Source: Gordonia heveisoli (GTDB lineage Bacteria > Actinomycetota > Actinomycetes > Mycobacteriales > Mycobacteriaceae). From it: 38,345 bases of DNA. This document shows, piece by piece, positions 1 to 9,314 of this stretch. Position 1 is the stretch's first letter. Each line of letters opens with the position of its first letter. Location of the stretch: positions 1 to 38,345 of the forward strand of contig NZ_JASXSH010000028.1 in NCBI RefSeq assembly GCF_030315745.1. The letters run 5' to 3'. The position numbers and the translations under genes were made by a program. The notes below the pieces were generated by a model. That model saw only the letters and a program-made list of their open reading frames with translations, did no database searches and was not told the origin of the DNA.

Positions 1-776
1 GTCTGATATTTCGGCATGCCCTGCAACACACCCGATTCCGCAGCCATCGCTGCCGCATCCAACACTTGTTCCAATGCCTCGGCCCGACGACGCGTGGCCG
101 GGCGGGCATCGGGTGACCCATCCGGCTGCGGGCGTGGCGCCGACAGCGCATCCACCGCGCTCGCGAGTTTCGCGCCGATCACCGCATCCACATCCCCGAC
201 AATCGCCACCCGACCATCCGCGGTCACCGTCACATCCAACCGATCGACACTGCGATCCTCCCCGGCCGGCACCCCCGCTGCGGAGTCGTCAGCCTCAAGG
301 TTCCCCAGAGTGCGGGCCCGGGCGGCCACCTCGGCCGGGGTGGCCCCCGAGAACACTTGCGCGACAAGATCGGTCACATACCGTTGGCGCGACTCATCGT
401 CGAGAGGCTCGCGACGACGAGCACCGATATGCACGATCCCACGCATCACCGCATCGGCATGCTCGATCGAGACCACCCCATCAGCGAGATGCGCGGCCAA
501 CCGTGGCGCCAGATCCAGCGAGGCCGCGACTCGAATCAGCCGCGACGCCACCACCGGTGCGCACCCCGCCACGATCAACAACTCCCGCAACGACCGGCCC
601 TGCCGGTCGGCAACATGCAGTCGGTCGAGCATCGACACCAACGTCACCGCATGATGGTCGAGCACCGTACGCAGCCGTAGTACCGTGCGCAGGGCGTCGA
701 GGGCGGTCGGGCCATCCAGCCGTGTGTAGTCGGGCGGCTTTTCGGTGAGGGTGTGGTGCAGTTCGGTGAGGTCCAT
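1..776 (-). CDS. DUF222 / 13E12-repeat family protein, 5' part only
   Basis: The reverse strand is open from an ATG at 776 to the window edge, giving about 258 residues without a stop; the C-terminus is missing. The protein begins MDLTELHHTLTEKPPDYTRL and continues with an arginine- and leucine-rich helical region, then a segment reading DVTVTADGRVAIVGDVDAV. This is the layout of DUF222 proteins (the 13E12 repeat family of mycobacteria), which usually end in an HNH nuclease domain; that part would lie to the left of this window and is not seen. The family's function is poorly defined, but many members are SOS-induced, and a perfect LexA box lies directly upstream. The start fits both the promoter spacing and the domain start. 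Family call is from memory of its sequence style. Confidence 0.85.
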   Translation of the reverse strand, partial: MDLTELHHTLTEKPPDYTRLDGPTALDALRTVLRLRTVLDHHAVTLVSMLDRLHVADRQGRSLRELLIVAGCAPVVASRLIRVAASLDLAPRLAAHLADGVVSIEHADAVMRGIVHIGARRREPLDDESRQRYVTDLVAQVFSGATPAEVAARARTLGNLEADDSAAGVPAGEDRSVDRLDVTVTADGRVAIVGDVDAVIGAKLASAVDALSAPRPQPDGSPDARPATRRRAEALEQVLDAAAMAAESGVLQGMPKYQ

Positions 777-782
777 ACCCCC

Positions 783-810
783 ACCATACTCGAACACGTG
801 TTCGATGCAA
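783..810 (-). promoter_or_regulatory. Promoter of the DUF222 gene, apparently leaderless
   Basis: Read on the reverse strand, a TTGCAT -35 element (810-805) and a TATGGT -10 element (788-783) are separated by 16 bases. Six bases follow the -10 box before the ATG at 776, so transcription would start at or next to the start codon. The whole spacer is filled by the LexA box. Spacing and motifs are seen; activity is inferred. Confidence 0.6.
790..805. promoter_or_regulatory. LexA (SOS) box
   Basis: TCGAACACGTGTTCGA is a perfect 16-base palindrome matching the mycobacterial SOS consensus TCGAAC-N4-GTTCGA. It sits exactly between the -35 and -10 elements of the DUF222 gene, where bound LexA would block RNA polymerase. 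Mycobacterial 13E12 genes are known to carry such boxes. The match is seen directly; induction by DNA damage is inferred. Confidence 0.85.
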
Positions 811-843
811 GAACTATTTGTGCAGGTCAGACCACCCGCACCA

Positions 844-872
844 CCAGTGAACCCCAGTGAACCCCAGTGAAC
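844..872. repeat. Three tandem copies of a 10-base unit
   Basis: The unit CCAGTGAACC occurs at 844-853 and 854-863, then again as CCAGTGAAC at 864-872, in the gap between the DUF222 promoter and the tRNA gene. The purpose is unknown. The rest of the 811-1002 gap shows no convincing gene. Confidence 0.7.
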
Positions 873-1002
873 AGAAATCACACCGACCGCGAAGCGCCTC
901 ACCGCAGCGCACCAACGCTCTCGTACTTGTGGACGGTGAGCCCCACAAACGCAATAAGCCGCGCCATCGTCTGTCAACGATGTCGCGACTCATCACAAAA
1001 CG

Positions 1003-1084
<82 letters not shown>

Positions 1085-1147
1085 GTGCGGTCACCGATTG
1101 TGACCACGACAACCCTACCGCCCGACCATCGATCAACGCAGGCCAGG

Positions 1148-1153
1148 TACCTT
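1148..1153 (+). promoter_or_regulatory. Possible -10 box of the lprD-like gene
   Basis: TACCTT fits the actinobacterial TANNNT -10 pattern and ends seven bases before the ATG at 1161, the distance expected for a leaderless transcript. No clear -35 element is seen. GAGGG just before the ATG lies too close for an ordinary ribosome site, which favours leaderless initiation. Confidence 0.35.
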
Positions 1154-1160
1154 CGAGGGT

Positions 1161-1646
1161 ATGTCCAGTTCGACTCGTCGCACGCACCGACCTGCCCTGA
1201 TCGCGTTCGTGGCGATCGCGGCGCTGGCGTGCCTGGCGCTGGCCTGGTGGCAGTGGGATCGGTACGAGTCGGCATCGGGAACGGGCCAGAACCTCGGCTA
1301 CGCCCTGCAGTGGCCGGCCTTCGCCGTCGCCGTCATCTACGCCTATCGACGCTTCGTGGTGCTGGAGAGCAATCCGGATGAGGCCCGCAAGATCGCCGAC
1401 CGTCAAGCCGCGACCGCCATCCCCGACGGCATACTTCCCGACCGGCCGTCGACGCCGAGCGCGTCGTCGCTGACCTTCCGGCCCGACGCCGATGCCGACG
1501 ATGATCTCGCCGAGTACAACCGATTCCTGGCCGACCTCGACGCACAGGATCACCAGGCCCCCCGCGTCGCTCCCAATATCGGCGCCCGCACCACCAACGC
1601 GTCCACGCAGCCTGCGGCCGGCGCATCTGAGGAAGGAACTCCGTGA
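1161..1646 (+). CDS. LprD-like small membrane protein (Rv1343c family)
   Basis: This 161-residue protein has a basic N-terminus, a hydrophobic segment (about residues 12-30), a short loop containing GTGQNLGYALQWP, a second hydrophobic segment (about 50-65), and a hydrophilic acidic tail. It closely resembles M. tuberculosis LprD in sequence style and position. The 'lipoprotein' label deserves caution: the only candidate lipobox is ALAC ending at Cys24, with alanine rather than leucine at -3, and the protein looks like a two-helix membrane protein. The function is unknown. Its TGA overlaps the GTG of the next gene (GTGA), so the two are probably translated together. Both are convergent with the rdgB-rph run. 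Confidence 0.8.
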   Translation: MSSSTRRTHRPALIAFVAIAALACLALAWWQWDRYESASGTGQNLGYALQWPAFAVAVIYAYRRFVVLESNPDEARKIADRQAATAIPDGILPDRPSTPSASSLTFRPDADADDDLAEYNRFLADLDAQDHQAPRVAPNIGARTTNASTQPAAGASEEGTP

Positions 1647-1993
1647 CCGAAACAGCCCGACCATCCGACGACGTGACCGCGCCTGTCGAGAAGATCCGTG
1701 GCGCCCTGCTGCGCTACCGGGTGTTGGCCTGGGTCACCGGTGTCTGGCTGCTGCTGCTCGTGGTCGAACTCATCCTCAAATACGGCTTCGACGTCGATGC
1801 CCTCGACTTCGTGCCGATCGCACACGGTTGGATCTACTTCGTCTACCTGATCATGGTGATCGATCTCGCGATCAAGGTGCGATGGCCGCTCGGCAAGATC
1901 GTGATCACCGCGATCGCCGGCACCATCCCGTTCCTGTCGTTCTATTACGAGCACATCCGGGCGAAAGAAGTGAAGGCCCAGTTCGGCATCTGA
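1643..1993 (+). CDS. DUF3817 integral membrane protein (Rv1342c family)
   Basis: This 116-residue protein starts at GTG 1643 inside the stop of the preceding gene. Three hydrophobic segments are visible (about residues 27-47, 58-76 and 83-100), with the IAHGW motif in the middle and FLSFYYEH near the end, as in DUF3817 proteins. The function is unknown. A second member of the family lies at 20495-20851. The four-base overlap with the LprD-like gene and the shared order in mycobacteria point to a conserved two-gene unit. It ends 28 bases from the stop of rdgB, which is transcribed towards it. Confidence 0.85.
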   Translation: MTETARPSDDVTAPVEKIRGALLRYRVLAWVTGVWLLLLVVELILKYGFDVDALDFVPIAHGWIYFVYLIMVIDLAIKVRWPLGKIVITAIAGTIPFLSFYYEHIRAKEVKAQFGI

Positions 1994-2021
1994 ACCTGCG
2001 CCGCCCTCGGGAGTACCTGGC

Positions 2022-2642
2022 TCAGCCCTCGGCGAGCGCACGCAGCGCCGGGACGAGTTGGGCCAGCGCCTTGCCCCGGTGGCTGAGCGCGTCCTTCTCA
2101 GCCGGTTCCAGTTCGGCCGACGACCGCCCCGCCGCGGACGCATCGTCGGGCACGAACAGCGGGTCGTACCCGAACCCGTTGGGACCGCGCGGAGTACGCA
2201 CGATGGTGCCCCGCCACTCGCCGCGCACCACCGTCTGTTCGCCGTCCGGGGTGATCAGCGCACACGCCGAGACGAAGGCCGCACCCCGACGCGCGTCGGG
2301 CACATCTTCGAGCTGACCGAGCAGCAACTCGTTGTTGGCGGCGTCGTCGCCGTGTCGTCCCGACCATCGCGCCGACAGCACGCCAGGCATCCCGTTGAGG
2401 GCGTCGACGGACAACCCGGAGTCGTCGGCCAGACACGGCAACCCCGTTGCGGCCGCCCCCGACCGCGCCTTGATCACCGCGTTGTCCTCGAAGGTCGCGC
2501 CCGTCTCGGGCTCTTCGGGGAACTCGGGTACCGCGTCGAGGCCGACGACTTCCAGACCGGTGATCCCGGCGGCGTCGACGACCCGTTGCAACTCGGCGAG
2601 CTTCTTCGCGTTTCGGCTGGCCAGCAGGATCCGGGCCGTCAC
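2022..2642 (-). CDS. rdgB: RdgB/HAM1 XTP/dITP pyrophosphatase
   Basis: The enzyme removes non-canonical purine nucleotides (dITP, XTP) from the pool by hydrolysing them to monophosphates. At 206 residues it has the normal size of the family. The N-terminus reads [15 protein letters not shown], matching the substrate-binding ASxNxxK motif. LADDSGL provides the acidic metal/catalytic residues. [11 protein letters not shown] and ALSHRGKAL are the other family signatures. It starts at GTG 2642, overlapping the TGA of rph by four bases, so translation is probably coupled. It is the last gene of the leftward run. Confidence 0.95.
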   Translation of the reverse strand: MTARILLASRNAKKLAELQRVVDAAGITGLEVVGLDAVPEFPEEPETGATFEDNAVIKARSGAAATGLPCLADDSGLSVDALNGMPGVLSARWSGRHGDDAANNELLLGQLEDVPDARRGAAFVSACALITPDGEQTVVRGEWRGTIVRTPRGPNGFGYDPLFVPDDASAAGRSSAELEPAEKDALSHRGKALAQLVPALRALAEG

Positions 2643-3394
2643 GGCTTACCCGGGAGTTCTCCGGGGTACGGCTGTGCCAACACCTCACGCTGGGCGGCGA
2701 AGAGCTTCTCGGTGCCGATCGCGGCAATGTCGAGCAGCGAGTCGAGCGTCGACCGTGCGAAGGTCGCGCCCTCGCCGGTGCCCTGCACCTCGACGAGCGT
2801 GCCCGCGTCGGTGGCGACGACATTCATGTCGACCTCGGCGCGCGAGTCCTCCTCGTAAGGCAGATCCAGCCGCACCCGGCCGTCGACGACGCCGACACTC
2901 ACCGCGGCGATCGCACACGACAGCGGCTGCGGATCCTTGAGCCGCCCCGCCGCGCCCAGCCAGGTGACCGCGTCGGCGAGCGCGACATAGGCACCGGTGA
3001 TCGCGGCGGTCCGGGTACCGCCGTCGGCCTGCAGCACGTCGCAGTCGAGGGCGATGGTGTTCTCGCCCAGCGCGGCCAGGTCGATGCACGCGCGCAGCGA
3101 GCGACCGATCAGCCTGCTGATCTCGTGGGTACGGCCACCGATCTTGCCGCGGACCGATTCTCGCGAGGACCGCTCATGGGTCGCCGCTGGCAGCATCGCG
3201 TATTCGGCGGTCAGCCAGCCCAGACCCGAGCCGCGCCGCCACGGCGGCACGCCCTCGTTCACGCTGGCGGTGCACATCACCCGTGTCTGCCCGAATTCGA
3301 CGAGGACCGATCCCGCCGGGTGCGCGGTGAATCCGCGGGTGAAGGAGATGGGACGCAGTTCGTCATCGGCACGGCCGTCAGCTCTTGTGGTCAC
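2639..3394 (-). CDS. rph: Ribonuclease PH
   Basis: This is a phosphate-dependent 3'-to-5' exoribonuclease that trims tRNA precursors and works as a hexameric ring. The 251 residues begin with the typical [21 protein letters not shown] segment. [21 protein letters not shown] and the arginine-rich [16 protein letters not shown] follow, with [20 protein letters not shown] forming the phosphate-binding and catalytic region. It lies between the Rv1339-like hydrolase (29-base gap) and rdgB (four-base overlap), the same order as in mycobacteria. Confidence 0.96.
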   Translation of the reverse strand: MTTRADGRADDELRPISFTRGFTAHPAGSVLVEFGQTRVMCTASVNEGVPPWRRGSGLGWLTAEYAMLPAATHERSSRESVRGKIGGRTHEISRLIGRSLRACIDLAALGENTIALDCDVLQADGGTRTAAITGAYVALADAVTWLGAAGRLKDPQPLSCAIAAVSVGVVDGRVRLDLPYEEDSRAEVDMNVVATDAGTLVEVQGTGEGATFARSTLDSLLDIAAIGTEKLFAAQREVLAQPYPGELPGKP

Positions 3395-3423
3395 CCGACA
3401 ACCTTAACGAGGTCATCCGACGC

Positions 3424-4191
3424 TCAGGCGCCGACCTCGATGACCTGCCCGGGACGGACCACGTGGATGGGACCGGAGAAGGTGCGGGCGGCTTCGGCGA
3501 CGATCTCGTCGGTGTCCGACCAGGGGGCGATGTGGGTCAGCGCGAGCACCTTGGCGTTGGCCTTCGTCGCGGCCTCACCGGCCTCGATGCCGGACAGGTG
3601 TAGATGCGGTGGCCGCTCACTCGGCGCATGGGTCCACGACGCCTCGCAGAGGAAGATGTCGGCGTCGGCGGCCAGATCCACCAGTTCGTCGCACATCGCG
3701 GTGTCCCCGCTGTAGGCGAGCACCGCCCCGTCGGGACCAGTCACCCGTAGGCCGAAGGTGGCAGGCGGATGGTCGACCTCGAAGGCTGTGAAGGACATCC
3801 CGCCGAGCCCGACCTCCATGCCGTCGTGCCATTCGTGTACGTCGAAGGTGTCGGTGATGTCGTCGATCTGCCCGGGGAACTCCGACGACCCCGCACCGAT
3901 CCGCAGCGCGGTGCCCGCCGGCCCGTACATCGGTGCCCGCCCGACCGCGGGCTGCGGCGCGAACCGGCGCCAGACCAGCATCGCAGGTAGATCCATGCAG
4001 TGATCGGCGTGCAGGTGGGACAGCACCACCGCGACCTCGTTCGGATCGACGACACTCTGCAGTTCACCGAACACGCCCGGCCCGCAGTCCATCAGCACCG
4101 GCTGCTCTCCCGGCAGCGACAGCAGATAGCCGGAACAGGCCGCACCAGGCCCGCCCACACTGCCCGAACATCCGAGAACCGTCAGCCGCAT
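3424..4191 (-). CDS. Metallo-beta-lactamase-fold phosphodiesterase (Rv1339 family)
   Basis: This 255-residue protein has the metallo-beta-lactamase fold. The metal motif SHLHADH is at residues 58-64, DHPPATFG gives a later histidine, AYSGDT the bridging aspartate, and LTHIAPW the last histidine. The closest remembered relative is Rv1339, reported as an atypical cyclic-AMP phosphodiesterase, so a role in lowering cAMP is likely but not shown here. RNase Z-like enzymes share the fold, so a nuclease activity cannot be excluded. There is no signal peptide, so it is cytoplasmic. It lies between murI (89-base gap) and rph. Confidence 0.85.
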   Translation of the reverse strand: MRLTVLGCSGSVGGPGAACSGYLLSLPGEQPVLMDCGPGVFGELQSVVDPNEVAVVLSHLHADHCMDLPAMLVWRRFAPQPAVGRAPMYGPAGTALRIGAGSSEFPGQIDDITDTFDVHEWHDGMEVGLGGMSFTAFEVDHPPATFGLRVTGPDGAVLAYSGDTAMCDELVDLAADADIFLCEASWTHAPSERPPHLHLSGIEAGEAATKANAKVLALTHIAPWSDTDEIVAEAARTFSGPIHVVRPGQVIEVGA

Positions 4192-4280
4192 AGGCCCTAC
4201 CTTGCCACGTCATCCGGGCGGTGGGTCCGGGTACCGGGTCACAAGTCCAACTCGTCCCACCCAGCGGATGATTCGGCGTG

Positions 4281-5090
4281 TCACAGGTGCTGGACGTCGC
4301 CGATGACCGGTCCGAGGAATCTGCTGGACAACCGGGCGAAGAAGTCCGGATCGCCGGTCGCCTGGAAGACACGTGTCGCGTCGCGACCGGTGTGCGGATG
4401 CAGCAGATCGGCTTCGGTGAGCACCCGGAAGAGTTCCTTGGCGGTCTCCTCCGCGCTGGACACCAGGCTCACCTCGTCGCCCATCGCCAGTTGGATAACG
4501 CCCGACAGCAACGGATAGTGCGTACACCCCAACACCACGGTGTCCACACCCGCTTCCTGGAGCGGTTCGAGATAGCCCTGGGCGAGGCCGAGAATCTGAC
4601 GGCCACTGGTGATGCCCCGCTCCACGAAGTCGACGAACCGCGGACACGGCACCGCCGTGATCACCGCGTCCCTGGCCGCCGCGAACGAATCCTGGTAGGC
4701 CCGGGACGCGATGGTGGCCTCGGTGCCGATCACCCCGATCCGGCCGGTCTTGGTGGCGACCACCGCACGGCGCACCGCAGGCAGCACCACCTCGACCACC
4801 GGGATCGGCGCATACCGTTCCCGCGCGTCGCGCAGACATGCGGCCGATGCGGTGTTGCAGGCGATGACGATCGCCTTGACACCTCGCTCGGCGAGGTCGT
4901 CGCCGATGGCGAGCGCATGCTTGCGGATCTCGGGAATGGTCAGCGGACCGTACGGTCCGTTACCGGTGTCGCCGATGTAGACGATGTCCTCGTCGGGCAG
5001 GAGGTCGATGATCGCGCGTGCGACGGTCAGTCCCCCGACCCCCGAATCGAACACACCGATCGGCGCCTGCCGCTGCGCGTCGGTGACTAT
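4281..5090 (-). CDS. murI: Glutamate racemase, apparently starting at ATA
   Basis: MurI makes D-glutamate for peptidoglycan. The catalytic cysteines lie in [10 protein letters not shown] and [10 protein letters not shown], and the N-terminal [11 protein letters not shown] motif holds the conserved aspartate. No ATG, GTG or TTG lies near the expected start. The frame has ATA at 5090, whose ATAG overlaps the rhomboid stop codon, with GGGGGTGG four bases upstream as a ribosome site. This start gives 269 residues, close to the 271 of the M. tuberculosis enzyme. The nearest ordinary start is GTG 5171, which would add 27 arginine-rich residues read entirely from inside the rhomboid gene. ATA is preferred from length, overlap and ribosome-site spacing. 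Confidence 0.85.
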   Translation of the reverse strand: MVTDAQRQAPIGVFDSGVGGLTVARAIIDLLPDEDIVYIGDTGNGPYGPLTIPEIRKHALAIGDDLAERGVKAIVIACNTASAACLRDARERYAPIPVVEVVLPAVRRAVVATKTGRIGVIGTEATIASRAYQDSFAAARDAVITAVPCPRFVDFVERGITSGRQILGLAQGYLEPLQEAGVDTVVLGCTHYPLLSGVIQLAMGDEVSLVSSAEETAKELFRVLTEADLLHPHTGRDATRVFQATGDPDFFARLSSRFLGPVIGDVQHL

Positions 5091-5740
5091 GACGCCACCC
5101 CCGGCACCCGACCGCCGGCACCGTTGTCGGACTTCGCCTTCTTCCGGCGGTCCCGTTCGGCGAGATACCACGCGGCGAGCACGCCGCCGATGGCGCCGAA
5201 GAGGTGCGCCTGCCACGACACCGACGAGTCGGTGGGCAGCACACCCCACAGCAGCGACCCGTAGATCAGGAACAGCACCACACCGCCGAGCACCTGCCAC
5301 AGGTCGCGGTTGAACAGACCGCGGATCAGCAGGAACGCGAGCCAGCCGAAGATCACCCCGGACGCGCCGACGGTGATCGTGTACGGCGGCGCGAACAGCC
5401 ATACGCCCAGCCCCGACACGAGCCACACGATGCCGGTGACGATCAGAAAACGCTGCGTCATCAGCAGCAGAAAGCACAGCACGACACCTGGGATGAGGTT
5501 CGCGAACAGATGCGCCCAGTCGGCGTGCAGCAGCGGCGCCCAGATGATGCCGTCGAGTCCGCCGAGCTCACGCGGTTCGATCCCGTTGTCGTCCAGGTCG
5601 AATCGGGTGGCGGCGTCGATGAACTCGATCACGAACAACGCCGCGACCAGGATCGCCGTGGTGATCAGCGATCGCAGCCACAGCGGCTTCGGTGTGGGGG
5701 CCGGCGCGTCGGGTTGCCCGACCGGGACGGGATAGGTCAT
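5087..5740 (-). CDS. Rhomboid family intramembrane serine protease
   Basis: This 217-residue polytopic membrane protein keeps the rhomboid catalytic set: GASG with Ser127, QAH with His179 in a later helix, and HLFANLIPG (His77, Asn81) for the oxyanion region. About six hydrophobic segments run from residue 23 to 192. It resembles Rv1337 and should therefore be an active intramembrane protease; its substrates are unknown. The stop codon overlaps the proposed start of murI by four bases, so the two genes are probably coupled. An 85-base gap separates it from cysM upstream. Confidence 0.9.
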   Translation of the reverse strand: MTYPVPVGQPDAPAPTPKPLWLRSLITTAILVAALFVIEFIDAATRFDLDDNGIEPRELGGLDGIIWAPLLHADWAHLFANLIPGVVLCFLLLMTQRFLIVTGIVWLVSGLGVWLFAPPYTITVGASGVIFGWLAFLLIRGLFNRDLWQVLGGVVLFLIYGSLLWGVLPTDSSVSWQAHLFGAIGGVLAAWYLAERDRRKKAKSDNGAGGRVPGVAS

Positions 5741-5825
5741 CTACCGCTTTCTGCATCTCACGTGACACCGGAGCCTGACACCGTGCCCCGACACCGGGCA
5801 ACCGAGTCGGACAGCGGAGCGGGAC

Positions 5826-6800
<975 letters not shown>

Positions 6801-7073
6801 TCAGCCGCCCGCCACCGCAGGCAGGATGGTGACCTCGTCGCCGTCGTCGATGGCGGTGTTCAGCCCACCGGAGAAACGCACGTCCTCGTCGTTGACGTAG
6901 ACGTTGACGAACCGGTGCAGTTTGCCGTCGGCGACCAGCCGCTCCTTCAGGCCGGGGTTGACGCTGTCGAGGTTGTCGATCAGCTCGGCCAGGGTGGCGC
7001 CGTCGCCGTCGACGCGCTTCGCGCCGTCGGTATGGGTACGCAGAATCGTCGGAATCGAAACGGTGACCGGCAT
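6801..7073 (-). CDS. cysO: CysO sulfur-carrier protein (ubiquitin-like)
   Basis: This 90-residue ThiS/MoaD-like protein ends in AVAGG, the exposed diglycine that carries the thiocarboxylate. It delivers sulfide to CysM; the resulting cysteine adduct is then released by Mec. The start is the ATG at 7073, one base after the mec stop. A longer reading to 7172 would run through mec and is not supported. Activation normally needs an E1-like MoeZ/MoeB protein, which is not in this window. The spacing to cysM is six bases. Confidence 0.95.
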   Translation of the reverse strand: MPVTVSIPTILRTHTDGAKRVDGDGATLAELIDNLDSVNPGLKERLVADGKLHRFVNVYVNDEDVRFSGGLNTAIDDGDEVTILPAVAGG

Positions 7074-7074
7074 G

Positions 7075-7509
7075 TCAGCTCCTGGGGTCGGCGGGATGGA
7101 TGTCGATGGGCTCTTCGGTGACCGCACCGTCGACGATGCGGTAGCTGCGGATCTCGGTGGTGTCGGCGTCACGGGTGGAGATCAGCACGTAATGCGCCTG
7201 CGGTTCGCCCGCATAGGAGATGTCGGTGCGACTCGGATACGCCTCGGTGGCGGTGTGCGAGTGGTAGACGACCACCGGGTCCTCGTCGAGGCGGCCCATC
7301 TCCCGCCAGACCTTGAGCTGCTCACCGGAATCGAATCGGTAGAAGGTCGGGGATCGTTCGGCGTTGACCATCGGGATGAACCGTTGCGGCCGATCGCTGC
7401 CCTCCGGCCCGGCGATCACCCCACACGCCTCGTCGGGGTGGTCGGCGCGCGCGTGCGCGACCATCGCATCGACGAGATCCTGGCCGATCCGCAACATCTT
7501 GTTCGTCAT
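7075..7509 (-). CDS. mec: Mec, JAMM metalloprotease that frees cysteine from CysO
   Basis: This 144-residue zinc peptidase has the full JAMM motif: Glu27 in DEACG, His83 and His85 in HSH, then Ser93 and Asp96 seven and ten positions further on. In the CysO pathway it removes the newly added C-terminal cysteine from CysO. Being first in the tight mec-cysO-cysM group supports this assignment over other JAMM roles. The start is ATG 7509; a second ATG four codons later is possible. A 73-base gap separates it from the peptidase gene upstream. Confidence 0.93.
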   Translation of the reverse strand: MTNKMLRIGQDLVDAMVAHARADHPDEACGVIAGPEGSDRPQRFIPMVNAERSPTFYRFDSGEQLKVWREMGRLDEDPVVVYHSHTATEAYPSRTDISYAGEPQAHYVLISTRDADTTEIRSYRIVDGAVTEEPIDIHPADPRS

Positions 7510-7582
7510 CCCATCCGTCGACCACAGTTGTGCACCGATGCACCTGGGCGCACCGGCTTCGGAAACGCCGCCACCGGCGCGA

Positions 7583-8704
7583 CTATTCCCGACGACCGAC
7601 GGTGCGCATCACCGACGGTGCGACGTCGGTGTATGCGGGGATCCCGGCCACCGGGCTCGCCGCGACCACCGCATCGATTACCGCCCGCGCCGTGACATCG
7701 GCCGCACAGGCGCACACCTGGGCGAGGATCGGGGCCTGGGAGTACATCCCGGCCGGCATCGCCTGCGCCTGTCCCGCGCGCGCTCCGGTCGCGACCGCGA
7801 AGATGGTGTCGCCGTCGAGCGGTGAATGCGCAGGCCGCACCGCCCGCCCGAGCCCATCGTGGGCAGCCATCGCGACGCGACGCGTCATCGCCTGGTCGAA
7901 ACCGGCGTCGGTGGCAACCACCCCGATGGTCGTGTTGAGCACGGTCGCCTTCGCGGCCAAGTCACGCAGGCGCGCGATATCGGTGGCGTCCGGACGGCGC
8001 AAGCGGTAACGGTCGAGCAGGTCGTCGTCGGCACCCCAGGGCAGTCCGGTGGCCGGATCGAGGACCGCCCCGACCGGGTTCGCGACCATCAGTGCGCCGA
8101 CCGTGATCCCGGCGGCCGGGCCGTCGGCGATCGTCACCGACGCCGTGCCCACCCCGCCTTTCAGCGCACCCGCACGGGCACCGGCCCCCGCACCGACGCT
8201 GCCCACCTCGAAGTCCGCGGCGGCCGATGCCACCGCAGACCGCCCGAAGTCGGCGTCCGGGCGCGACCGCCAATCCCCCACCGGCAGATCGAAGATCACC
8301 GCGGCCGGCACGATCGGCACCACATGTCCGGCGGCGTCCATGGGTAGCCCGACACCCGCTTCTTCCAGCGCGGACATCACGCCGTCCGCTGCGGCAAGCC
8401 CGTAGGCGCTGCCCCCGCCGAGCACGATCGCATGTGCGGTCTGGACGGTGTTGGACGGATCGAGGAGGTCGGTCTCCCGAGTCCCCGGACCACCTCCACG
8501 AACGTCGACGGCCACCACCGGTCGGGTCTGCGTCGTCGGCGGGGCGTCCACCCGGATGACCGTGATCCCGGTGGCCCAGCCATGACCGGGCCGACCGTCG
8601 GGCCCCGGCTCGGCGACGCGGGCGTCGGCGTCGATCCGGTGGTGATGGCCGACAGTCACCCCGACGACGTCGGTGATCCGATCTCCCGCTGCGCTCGCTG
8701 TCAC
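7583..8704 (-). CDS. P1 family peptidase (DmpA/NylC-like N-terminal nucleophile hydrolase)
   Basis: This 373-residue protein has the family start DRITDVVGVTVGHH, the segment VLGGGSAYGLAAADGV, and glycine-rich LKGGVGTASV (181-190). Members are made as precursors and cleave themselves to expose an N-terminal Ser or Thr. Here LNTTIGVVATDAGF (256-269) aligns in style with the NylC/DmpA cleavage region, so cleavage between Asn257 and Thr258 is proposed. The likely activity is aminopeptidase or amidase; the substrate is unknown. It corresponds to Rv1333 by position. It starts at GTG 8704, 13 bases after the DUF2017 gene. Confidence 0.88.
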   Translation of the reverse strand: MTASAAGDRITDVVGVTVGHHHRIDADARVAEPGPDGRPGHGWATGITVIRVDAPPTTQTRPVVAVDVRGGGPGTRETDLLDPSNTVQTAHAIVLGGGSAYGLAAADGVMSALEEAGVGLPMDAAGHVVPIVPAAVIFDLPVGDWRSRPDADFGRSAVASAAADFEVGSVGAGAGARAGALKGGVGTASVTIADGPAAGITVGALMVANPVGAVLDPATGLPWGADDDLLDRYRLRRPDATDIARLRDLAAKATVLNTTIGVVATDAGFDQAMTRRVAMAAHDGLGRAVRPAHSPLDGDTIFAVATGARAGQAQAMPAGMYSQAPILAQVCACAADVTARAVIDAVVAASPVAGIPAYTDVAPSVMRTVGRRE

Positions 8705-8717
8705 GGCCGGTTTCCCG

Positions 8718-9311
8718 TCACCCCATCAGCGCTTCGACGAGTAGATCCTGGACGACGGTCAGCCAGTGATACACCTCGAGATGCGCGGCATGCGGATGGT
8801 CATCCGGCAGCCGGTCGGGTGTGTCCTCGGAGATACCGAGCATCGCCCCCAGAGCGAGGCGCACATCGTTGAGGGCGGCCAGCCACGCGCCTGCCTCGTC
8901 TTCGGAGAGGGCGATGTCGCCGCCACCGGCGGGCAAGGTGTCCAGCAGGATGTGCGCCGCGTCGAGTTTGGCGTCGATGATCTTCGGTTCGTTCACGCTG
9001 CGCAGCGCCGCGTTCATATTGCCGTTGACCACGTCGGCGGCCATGCTGCGGTCCTGATCGGGCCGGTGGAAGTCGGGCAGCAACCGGCCCAGCGTGGCAT
9101 CGCCCGGCGCCTGTGCGTGTCCGGTCCGGATACCGGTGATCGTCGACAGTTCGTCGGCGGGCGCACTCTGCGCCCGCTCGTCGAGCAGTTCACACAACGA
9201 GTTCACCAACGACGCGAGCAGTTCGGTCTCGTGCACGTCGAGGTTGGAACAGATACGTACCGACGACCCGCGTCCCTTGCGTTTCCAGCTACGCACGCCC
9301 TCAGATTCCAC
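8718..9311 (-). CDS. DUF2017 protein (Rv1332 family)
   Basis: This 197-residue soluble protein has a helical region around LDVHETELLASLVNSLCELLDERAQ and an acidic C-terminal helical part with LDTLPAGGGDIALSEDEAGAWLAALNDVRLALG. It matches the DUF2017 family, whose M. tuberculosis member is labelled a putative regulator without a visible DNA-binding motif; none is visible here either. The start is GTG 9311, four bases past the clpS stop; GTG 9296 (VRSWKRKG) is an alternative. DUF2017 next to clpS is a widespread actinobacterial pair, which hints at a link to regulated proteolysis. Confidence 0.85.
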   Translation of the reverse strand: MESEGVRSWKRKGRGSSVRICSNLDVHETELLASLVNSLCELLDERAQSAPADELSTITGIRTGHAQAPGDATLGRLLPDFHRPDQDRSMAADVVNGNMNAALRSVNEPKIIDAKLDAAHILLDTLPAGGGDIALSEDEAGAWLAALNDVRLALGAMLGISEDTPDRLPDDHPHAAHLEVYHWLTVVQDLLVEALMG

Positions 9312-9314
9312 CCA

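Noticed and set aside
5091..5477. N-terminal extension of murI to 5477
   Set aside because: It is the shadow of the rhomboid gene in another frame, arginine-rich and without homology; MurI proteins start close to the IGVFDSG motif.
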